Assembly (NCBI RefSeq): GCF_905171765.1
Contig: NC_053389.1
Location: 745,613,146 to 745,677,145, forward strand
Direction of reading: 5' to 3'
From: Bufo bufo
Taxonomy: Eukaryota > Chordata > Amphibia > Anura > Bufonidae
Length of the DNA stretch: 64,000 nucleotides
Below the pieces are notes generated by a model. It was not told the DNA's origin and did no database searches. It saw only the letters and a list, made by a program, of their open reading frames with translations. The translations under genes and the position numbers were made by a program. Position 1 is the stretch's first letter. Each line of letters begins with the position of its first letter. Shown here in pieces: positions 56,537 to 64,000 of this stretch.

Positions 56537-57950
56537 CCTAAATGTGACAGTCACCTATGCAAGTGTAATCCCAGATGTGCAGTATATCAGAGCCATTTTT
56601 CACCACAGTATCCTAAAAGCCTTATTTGTGGCCTAAATGTGACAGTCACCTATGCACGTGTAATCACAGATGTGCACTATATCAGAGGGTTTTTTCACCA
56701 CAGTATCCCATAAGCCTTATTTGTGGCCTAAATGTGACAGTCACTTATGCACGTGTAATCCCAGATGTGCAGTATATGAGAGGCTTTTTTCACCCCAGTA
56801 TGCAAAAGCCGTATTTCTGGCCTAAATGTGACAGTCACTTATGCTTGTCTAATCCCAGATGTGCAGTATATTAGAGGGTTTTTTCACCCTAACCAAAAAG
56901 CTGAATTTCTGTCCTAAATGTGACAGTCATTTATGCTTGTCTAATCCCAGATGTGCAGTATATTAAAGGTTTTTTTTTCACCCCAGTAGCCAAAAAGCCG
57001 TATTTCTGGCCTAAATGTGACAGTCACTTATGCACGTCTAATCCCAGATGTGCAGTATATTAGAGGGTTTTTTCACCCCAGTAGCCAAAAAGATGTATTT
57101 CTGGCCTAAATCTGACAGTCACTTCTGCACGTCTTATCCCAGATTTTGCAATATATTAGAGGGTTTTTTCACCCCAGTAAGCAAAAAGATGTATTTCTGG
57201 CCAAATTGTGACACTCACTTATGCATGTCTTATCCCAGATGTGCAGTATATCAGAGGGTTTTTTCACCCCAGTAACCAAAAAGCCGTATTTCTGGCCTAC
57301 ATGTGACAGTCACTTATGCTTGTCTAATCCCAGATGTGCAGTATATTAGAGGGTTTTTTCACCCTAACCAAAAAGCTGAATTTCTGTCCTAAATGTGACA
57401 TTCATTTATGCTTGTCTAATCCCAGATGTGCAGTATATTAGAGGGTTTTTTCAACCTAACCAAAAAGCTGTATTTCTGTCCTAAATGTGACAGTCACTTA
57501 TGCTTGTCTAATCCCAGATGTGCAGTATATATTAGAGGGTTTTTTCACCCCAGTAACTAAAAAGCTGTATTTCTGTCCTAAATGTTACAGTCACTTATGC
57601 ACGTGTAATCCCAGATGTGCAGTATATCAGAGGCTTTTTTCACCCCTGTATGGCAAAGCCGTATTTATGGCCTAAATGTGACAGTCACTTATGCACGTGT
57701 AATTCCAGATGTGCAGTATATGAGAGGCTTTTTTCACCCCAGTATGCCAAAGCCGTATTTATGGCCTAAATGTGACAGTCACTTATGCACGTGAAATCCC
57801 AGATGTGCAGTATATTAGAGGGTTTTTTCCCCCTAACCAAAAAGCTGTATTTCTGTCCTAAATGTGACAGTCACTTATGCTTGTCTAATCCCAGATGTGC
57901 AGTATATCAGAGGCTTTTTTCACCCCAGTATGCCAAAGCTGTATTTCTGG
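56537..57950. repeat. About 94-bp tandem array, 15 copies, promoter side of hAT C
   Basis: CCTAAATGTGACAGTCAC recurs from 56537 (56632, 56727, 56821, 56913 and on) with periods of 92-95 bp. Units continue with CCCAGATGTGCAGTATAT and a TTTTTTCACC block. Two subtypes (GCACGTGTAAT and GCTTGTCTAAT) alternate, suggesting block-wise expansion. Confidence 0.95.
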
Positions 57951-58488
57951 ACTTGCAGATAGCCTGTGCTGGTGCACTATCATTGCATAAAATGGCTGTC
58001 GATCATGTATTGATATTGACTAACTGAAGAAAAAAAAGTTTGTTTTCAGCAGTAGTTGGCTCAGGGCAGGCTTAAAAAAATTGTGCACTGCACCCAGAAA
58101 AACACTTTTGCTGTAGATCGCTGAGTACAAAAAACAGTTCTTGATAAGATTTCTCCCTGATCTCTCCCTCACAGCAGCTGCAGCCTCTCCTTACACTAAT
58201 CCAAGCAGAGTGACGGGCGGCGCTACGTGACTCCAGCTTAAATAGAGGCGGCTGGGTCACATGCTGCAGTTGGCCAATCACAGCCATGCCAATAGTAGGC
58301 ATGGCTGTGATGGCCTTTTGGGGCAAGTAGTATGACGCTTGTTTATTGGCTGCTGTGCAGCCTTTCAAAAAGCGCCATAAAAATCGCCGAACACCGAACC
58401 CGAACCCAAACTTTTACGTAAATGGGTGCCGAAAACCCTAAAGTTCGGTACAAACATGAACTTTACAGTTCGGGTTCGCTCAACTCTA
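57951..58488 (-). other. Promoter-side terminal region of hAT C
   Basis: Non-coding, with the same AAAATGGC block, the stem-loop TCACAGCCATGCC/GGCATGGCTGTGA (about 58278-58310), TATTGGCTGCTGTGCAGCC and CGAACCCGAAC motifs as copies A and B. Confidence 0.75.
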
Positions 58489-58496
58489 GTCGTGAC

Positions 58497-58902
58497 GCCA
58501 GTTGCCTTCCAGCAACGGAAGCACAAGGCTCTCTTTAAGTGAATTGTTGATACCCAGGTGTAGGATTGCCAGGGTGATGTAGAAGTGGCCACAATATCCC
58601 TGAAGATGTTGTGTGGCACGTGTCATGGTGCTCCTTACCTGGATACGGTTGGATCCCAGACATGGTCGTCTGAAGCCGTGCAAAAGAGGTAGTTAACTTG
58701 GATAGTGTAGAAATAAAGTTGAGCCCAGGCTTGGTTAAACATTGAACAATTGCTTTTACTTGTAATAAACAGTAATCTAACCAATCCACAGAACTTGTCT
58801 TGGTTCCCAAAAGGTTTTAGCAGGACTTTGGCAGGCAAACAACTTCTGCAAAACAAACTTCTCTCTGCTGAATCTATAGTGTACTCTCTCAGCTCTGCTA
58901 TG
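58497..58902. other. Gene-free flank, possibly retroelement-derived
   Basis: No coding motif. AATAAA-like words at 58711 and 58763 and moderate GC suggest an old LTR, but no ends are visible. Its last 8 bp (CTGCTATG) would be the left duplication of the next hAT element. Confidence 0.35.
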
Positions 58903-59617
58903 TAGAGATGGCCTTGCGGTTCGCCCGTTGGTCGTTTTGTGGCGAACTTTGCTCGTTAGCGATTCGCCGAACATGCAAACATATGGCGATATTCGCGCGC
59001 GCCATATTTTTTTGCATGGCGCCGAACTTTAACCCACGACACATCCATCAGGTGGGACAGGACAGCCAATTGAGACATTATTATAGTGTATTTGTATTGT
59101 GCAGCAGTTGTGTGCGGTTCTGCTGCAATACTGCAGCTATACAGAGGGGCAAACGCTATTGGAGTAAATAATTGCAACGGTTGTGATATACCTGTTTCCC
59201 CCAAAAAAACAGCTTGAGGGCTGCGATATACCTTCTTCCACAAAATCCTAATTGAGGGGTGCTATATGCCTGTTTCCGCCAAATACTGATTGAGGGGTGC
59301 CATATACCTTCCCCCACAAAATACTGATTGTGGGGTGCCATATACCTTCTTCCACAAAATACTGATTGAGGGGTGCTATTGCTATATACCTTCTTCCAGC
59401 AAATACTGATTGATGGCTGCGATACACGTGCTTCCACAAAATACTGGTTGAGGGGTGCTATATACCTGTTTCCGTCAAATACTGATTGAGGGTTGCGATA
59501 CACCTGCTTCCACAAAATACTGATTGAGGGCTGCCATATACCTGTTTCCGCCAAATACTGATTGAGGGGTGCTATATACCTGTTTTCTCCAAATACTGAT
59601 TGAGGGGTGCTATATAC
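58903..59617. mobile_element. Another hAT-like element, interrupted by copy D
   Basis: Begins TAGAGATGGCCTTGCGGTTC with clustered GTTCGCC / GGCGAAC motifs through 59030, a layout like the hAT ends above but a different family (GCGATATTCGCGCGCGCCAT). A 39-bp array follows and is cut by the insertion of copy D at 59626. The rest lies beyond the window. Confidence 0.65.
59210..59617. repeat. 38-39-bp tandem array, about 10 copies
   Basis: Units such as AAATACTGATTGAGGGGTGC plus TATATACCTGTTTCCGCC, starting around 59253, 59291 and 59329. Yet another tandem array next to a hAT end. Confidence 0.92.
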
Positions 59618-59625
59618 ATGTTTAC

Positions 59626-60441
59626 TAGAGTTGAGCGAACACCTGGATGTTCGGGTTCGAGAAGTTCGGCCGAACTTCCCGGAAATGTTCGGGTTCGGGA
59701 TCCGAACCCGAACCGAACTTCGTCCCGAACCCGAACCCCATTGAAGTCAATGGGGACCCGAACTTTTGGGCACTAAAAAGGCTGTAAAACAGCCCAGGAA
59801 AGAGCTAGAGGGCTGCAAAAGGCAGCAACATGTAGGTAAATCCCCTGCAAACAAATGTTGATAGGGAAATGAATTAAAATAAAAATAAAAAAAATAAAAA
59901 TTAACCAATATCAATTGGACAGAGGTCCCATAGGAGAGAATCTGGCTTCACGTCAGCAGAGAATCAGTCTCTTCATGCCATAGCAGAGAATCTGGCTTCA
60001 TGTCAGCGCAGAATCAGTCTTCATGTCATAGCAGAGAATCAGGCTTCACGTCACCCACCACTGGAACAGGCCACTGTCACACATTTAGGCCCAGGCACCC
60101 AGGCAGAGGAGAGAGGTCCCGTAACAGAGAATCTGGCCTTATGTCAGCACAGAATCTGTCTTCATGTCATAGCAGAGAATCAGGCTTCACGTCCCCCACC
60201 ACTGGAACAGGCCACTGTCACACATTTAGGCCCAGGCACCCAGGCAGAGGAGAGAGGTCCCGTAACAGAGAATCTGGCCTTATGTCAGCGCAGAATCTGT
60301 CTTCATGTCATAGCAGAGAATCAGGCTTCACGTCACCCACCACTGGAAAAGGCCACTGTCACACATTTAGGCCCAGGCACCCAGGCAGAGGGAGAGGTCC
60401 CGTAACAGAGAATCTGGCTTTATGTCAGCGCAGAATCTGTC
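59626..60441 (-). mobile_element. hAT transposon copy D, tail end only
   Basis: Starts TAGAGTTGAGCGAACACCTG and matches the left end of copy B nearly base for base, including GTTCGAGAAGTTCGGCCGAA and the 141-bp repeats. Same orientation as A-C. It is interrupted within the array by gypsy 2; the remainder is outside the window. The 8 bp before it are ATGTTTAC. Confidence 0.88.
60000..60436. repeat. 141-bp tandem array of hAT D
   Basis: About three units of the same repeat as in copy B (CAGAGAATCTGGCC at 60125 and 60266). A unit is cut at CAGAATCTGTC by the gypsy 2 LTR. Confidence 0.93.
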
Positions 60442-60446
60442 TGTCA

Positions 60447-60512
60447 GGATTCGAACCAGTGACCAGCCATGTCCCAGGCAGTAGCTCTAGCCACTAGACT
60501 ACCAACCCTTCT
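60447..60512 (-). other. tRNA-like sequence at the LTR tip
   Basis: On the minus strand it reads GGTAGTCTAGTGGCTAGAGC (A-box-like D arm) and, about 35 bp later, GGTTCGAATCC (canonical B box). Spacing fits a tRNA gene or a tRNA-derived SINE head. The anticodon arm is irregular and the acceptor stem does not pair well, so a functional tRNA is unlikely. Confidence 0.55.
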
Positions 60513-60603
60513 GGACATTTTCTTCTACTGAACTCTTTGATCTACCTTGTTCCAGCCTTGCCTTGTTAATCTCTGTGATTCCTTGCACCTGCTACTTCCT
60601 CTT

Positions 60604-60643
60604 TATAAGCCCAGCCTCTTGCACCAGATCCCTGCTGGTTATT
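60604..60643 (+). promoter_or_regulatory. LTR promoter of gypsy 2: TATA box and likely transcript start
   Basis: TATAAG at 60604-60609; 30 bp further GCTGGTTATT (60634-60643), complementary to the primer-binding site at 60956-60965 and so a likely first stretch of the transcript. Confidence 0.7.
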
Positions 60644-60955
60644 GTTCTTCTGGACTTGATCCTGCTGCATCTACTGCTGTTCCTCTGTTGCTACTGCTAC
60701 CAACTTGACTGCTGCCGACCTTGGAATTGTCCCCGACTACTCTTCTGCTTGTCCCTACCAACTGAACTGCTTCCACCGTTCCCGATCCGGATTGTCTGAC
60801 CACGCTCACTGCCGCCTGCCCTGACCCACCGCCTGCTAACCGATTACGCCTCTGTCTGACTTCCTGCAACTACAACCTGCCTGCGGTCCTTGCCACTGGG
60901 CTCCACCTCCAGCCAGCTGTCCTCTGACTCAGATGAGCCTGTAGGATTGCAACAG

Positions 60956-60965
60956 AATAACCAGC
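60956..60965 (+). promoter_or_regulatory. Putative self-priming primer-binding site of gypsy 2
   Basis: AATAACCAGC directly follows the LTR and is perfectly complementary to GCTGGTTATT in the LTR at 60634-60643. No tRNA-type TGG start is present. Gypsy 1 has the same arrangement with a different sequence, which argues against chance. Confidence 0.75.
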
Positions 60966-60983
60966 CGAAAAATTGAGTCCGCG

Positions 60984-63900
60984 ATGGCCACCCTGCGCAA
61001 ACAAGTCTCCGAACTTCAGGAGTTTGGCACCTCTGCCCAAAAGGAAATGGCTCAACTTCAAGGCGCAATCCAGAGCCAACAGAGGGAAATTATCGACTTG
61101 CAGCGTCAACTACTGGACGTACGCAGCGCGGTCACAGACACCCGCATGCCTCTCCCGTCAAAGTTTAACGGCAATCGGAGCCAGTTTCAGGGGTTCCTCA
61201 ACCAGTGCCGTATCTACTTTCAGATGCAGCCGGGCTCCTTTTCCTCGGACAGAAAGAAGATCCTGTTCATCATTAACCTTCTAACTGACGAGGCCCTGGC
61301 ATGGGCATCCCCATATGTGGAGTCCCACAGTCCCTTATTAAATAATCTAGACAACTTCACCGCAGCCATGAGCCAAGTCTTCGACGACCCTAACCGCTGT
61401 GCGACTGCCGAGGCTAGGCTGCACAGTCTACGGCAGGGAAGACGCTCTGTAGCCGAGTATACCTCCGAGTTCCGCCGCTGGGTAACGGACACCACCTGGA
61501 ACCCCGCTGCTCAGAAAAGTCAATTTCGCCGCGGACTCTCTGAACTTATAAAGGATGAGCTCGCCAGGGTAGACGCCCCAGACGATCTGGATGACTTCGT
61601 CCAACTGTGCATCCGAATTGACCGGAGACTCGCGGAAAGAAGGAGAGAAAGACTCTGGTCCTTAGATAACAGGCCCGCGTACCCTTTCACTCCAATGACT
61701 CAGCCGGCTCACCAACCCTCCACCGAACCGATGCAGGTCGACACACTGCGCAAGACTCTATCGGCTGCTGAAAAGGAGAGACGACTGGCCGCAGGCCTCT
61801 GCCTTTACTGTGGCGAGCCAGGGCACTTCGCTATTAGGTGCCCCAATAAGACTTGCCGAACCATTGCTGTCACTGAATTACGGGAATTACAACAAGCTAC
61901 AATTTCACCCTTGGCCTCTGAAACCATGGACACTACAGGTACCGGGTCCCACTTCATTGTTCCCATCCTTATCACCATTGGGGAACGACAGCTTCCCTGC
62001 TCCGCAATGCTTGACTCGGGGGCCGGCGGAAATTTCATGGACTTGACCTTCGCCCATGAGAACAACATACCACTGGTAACCAGGGCAGCCCCCATCGATC
62101 TGGAAACCGTCGATGGGACCCCGCTCTCTTCTGGGCCGGTTACGCACCAGACCGCTGATCTTCAACTTCTCGTCAAAGCCGATCATCAGGAAACCATTCA
62201 CTTCTCCCTGATCACCTCCCCTAAGTTTCCGGTGATCCTAGGCATCCCTTGGTTGGAAACCCACAACCCCTCGGTGGACTGGGATGCCCGCTGCATACGG
62301 TTCCGCTCGGACTTTTGTTCTCAGAACTGTTTACATGAATCCGTCCCTCCTCCGTCCGAAGAACCTACCATATTCGGACTATCCACCAAGGAGCTTTTAC
62401 CCCCTCAATATCTGGAGTTCCAGGATGTCTGTGACAAAAGAAATGCAGACAAACTGCCCCCGCATCGGCCTTATGACTGCCCGATTGAGCTGCTACCTGG
62501 AGCCGAAATACCCTTCGGCAGTATATACTCCCTCTCCGAGCGGGAACTAAAGGCCCTGAAGGAGTACTTAGACGAAAATCTAAAAAAAGGTTTTATCCGA
62601 CCTTCCACATCCCCTGCAGGGGCCCCTTTCTTCTTCGTGGAGAAAAAAGACTCTTCTCTACGCCCTTGCATAGATTATCGAAAGCTCAACAATGTTACTG
62701 TGAAGAACCGGTACCCTCTCCCCCTGATTTCTGAACTCCTTGAGAGACTTCGGGCGGCAAAAGTCTTCACTAAGCTCGATCTCCGAGGAGCCTACAACCT
62801 GGTCCGAATTCGCCCGGGGGACGAGTGGAAAACCGCCTTCCGAACCCGCTATGGTCACTTTGAGTATCTGGTCATGCCTTTCGGCCTCTGCAATGCCCCT
62901 GCTACCTTCCAACATTTTATCAACGACGTCCTCAGGGACATGCTTGACCAATTTGTGGTAGCATATCTGGACGATATTTTGATTTTCTCAGAAGACCCTG
63001 AACAACATCGTGGGCATGTCCGCAGGGTGCCACAGAAACTCTGTGAACAGTCTCTCTATATTAAACTGGAGAAGTGCGAATTTGAACAGACTTCCACCCA
63101 ATTCCTCGGCTATATTATTTCACCGGAGGGCTTAAGTATGGATCCCCGGAAGATCCAGGCCGTGACTGAGTGGCCCGCCCCGAAGAACGAAAAGGAGGTC
63201 CAGAGGTTTGTAGGTTTTGCAAACTTTTATCGGAAGTTCATCAGGAACTTTTCGAAAATCATCGCCCCAATCACTCAACTAACAAAAAAGACTGTCCCCT
63301 TCGTGTGGACTCCGGAGGCACAGGAGGCTTTTGCTAAACTGAAGTCCCTCTTCACCTCTGCCCCGATCCTGGCCCACCCAAACCCTGAATTACCATTTAC
63401 GGTCGAGGTGGATGCCTCCGACGCTGCGGTGGGCGCAATTCTGTCTCAACGTTCAGGGGAAAAGATGCTCCTACACCCTTGCGCTTTCTTCTCCCGCCAG
63501 ATGTCCCCCGCTGAACGGAATTACGACATCGGGAATAAGGAACTGCTGGCAATCAAGGACGCTTTCACCAAGTGGAGACACTTGCTGGAGGGGGCCCATA
63601 ATCCGATCTCTGTATACACTGACCACCGGAACGTAGAGTTTATCCGCAGCGCCAAGAGACTCACCGCCAGTTAGGCCAGGTGGAGTCTGTTTTTCTCCAG
63701 ATTCAATTTTGTTATCTCCTATCGCCCTGGGTCGAAGAACGGCAAAGCGGATGCTCTCTCAAGGATGTTCTCTGAACCCTCTCAGATCAATGAGGCTCCG
63801 GCCGGTATCCTTCCCGACAGAAGCATCATAGGAGCCACCTACTTGAGGGAACTCCTGGGTTCCCTCAAGGAAGGGTATGAGAACGATCACCTCCTCACCT

Positions 63901-64000
63901 ACCCACCTGGAGCTGTAAACCTTACTCTCAAGGGTGGCTACTGGTTGTACCGGGATCAGCAGTTGTACGTACCAGAATCTGCACGACTTGACGTACTTAA
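60984..64000 (+). pseudogene. Gag-pol polyprotein of gypsy 2, one in-frame stop
   Basis: The ATG at 60984 opens 896 codons; a TAG at 63672-63674 interrupts RNase H, after which the same frame stays open to the window edge. Residues 1-50 form a probable coiled coil. Gag capsid blocks lie at 55-225 (FNGNRSQFQGFLNQC, EFRRWVTDTTWNPAAQ, RRGLSELIKDEL). A CCHC knuckle is at 273-286 (CLYCGEPGHFAIRC), the protease DSG at 344-346 and ILGIPWL at 418-424. Reverse transcriptase has TKLDLRGAYN, VMPFGLCNAPATFQ and YLDD at 661-664. RNase H has VEVDASDAAVGAILSQ, ELLAIKDAF and YTDHRN. Gag and pol are one frame without a frameshift, as in sushi-type elements. The stop sits where a glutamine is usual (CAG to TAG), so a single mutation may explain it. 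Confidence 0.92.

Larger units (their letters stand above)
51488..58488 (-). mobile_element. hAT transposon copy C, complete ends, 7001 bp
   Basis: GTCGTGAC is present at 51480-51487 and 58489-58496. Terminal repeats TAGAGTTGAGCGGAC and, from the right, TAGAGTTGAGCGAAC match at 14 of 15 positions. Internal order mirrors copies A and B: tail arrays, transposase (here decayed), promoter-side array (94 bp), stem-loop region and GTTCGGG cluster. The tail contains a duplicated segment: 51640-52270 and 52850-53720 both carry the terminal spacer followed by transposase 3' sequence, the first copy with a deletion. Confidence 0.93.
60442..60954 (+). repeat. 5' LTR of gypsy 2
   Basis: Proposed 513-bp LTR from TGTCAGG to GCAACA. 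The start is set by the break in the host repeat, the end by the primer-binding site that follows. Only one LTR is in view, so the right boundary is a prediction. Confidence 0.75.
60442..64000 (+). mobile_element. Ty3/gypsy retrotransposon 2 (5' part, continues beyond window)
   Basis: The 5' LTR starts TGTCAGGATT exactly where the 141-bp repeat of hAT D breaks. An untranslated leader with a self-priming site follows, then a single gag-pol frame through gag, protease, reverse transcriptase and RNase H, reaching integrase at the window edge. Only one in-frame stop is seen, so the insertion looks young. The 3' LTR, integrase core and any chromodomain are outside the window. Confidence 0.9.

Noticed and set aside
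60447..60512. Functional tRNA gene
   Set aside because: A and B boxes are good but the acceptor stem and anticodon arm do not fold properly, and it lies inside an LTR.

Overview
The window looks like intergenic or intronic DNA from a vertebrate with a very repeat-rich genome, most likely an anuran amphibian. The repeat mix points that way: long hAT transposons whose ends are dense in GTTCGGGTTCGG motifs, Tf1/sushi-type chromodomain Ty3/gypsy elements, a DIRS-like tyrosine recombinase, Ngaro-like split direct repeats, Penelope-like fragments, a Tc1 relic and many short elements with GGCTACTTTCACACTA ends. There are no bacterial operons, ribosome binding sites or CRISPR arrays. Species cannot be named from this alone. 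Almost every long reading frame is either transposon coding sequence or an artefact of tandem repeats. The only candidate host coding sequence I found is one internal exon, 40054-40240 on the minus strand, with good splice sites; I do not recognise the gene.

Layout. 1-7292: hAT element A (left end outside the window) with an intact 1127-aa transposase and eleven 227-bp tandem repeats on its promoter side. 8704-13821: complete but broken chromodomain gypsy element (minus), 5-bp target duplication. 15157-24192: complete hAT element B, 9.0 kb, with an exact 8-bp target duplication (CACATGAC) and an intact 1114-aa transposase; a Penelope-like fragment with a hammerhead-like motif is nested in its 141-bp array and a split-direct-repeat element in its 297-bp array. 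24490-27164: second split-direct-repeat element with a 34-bp array. 27230-41500: host-like single-copy DNA carrying Harbinger-like MITEs, a DIRS relic, a 2.1-kb non-autonomous hAT, a 475-bp palindrome, the candidate exon and a Tc1 relic. 41890-48718: 4.2-kb minisatellite, 32-bp minisatellite and GATA microsatellite. 48721-50795: mostly single-copy DNA. 51488-58488: hAT element C, complete by its ends (8-bp duplication GTCGTGAC) but with a decayed transposase. 58903-64000: nested chain in which hAT element D sits in another hAT, and a nearly intact gypsy element (plus strand) sits in D.

How parts relate. hAT copies A, B, C and D belong to one family and lie in the same orientation, but A, B and C each carry a different tandem array next to the promoter side of the transposase, and other arrays on the tail side. 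Both gypsy elements carry a primer-binding site complementary to the predicted 5' end of their own transcript, the self-priming arrangement known from Tf1/sushi. Coordinates of element ends rest on target duplications visible in the sequence; family names rest on motif recognition without database searches.
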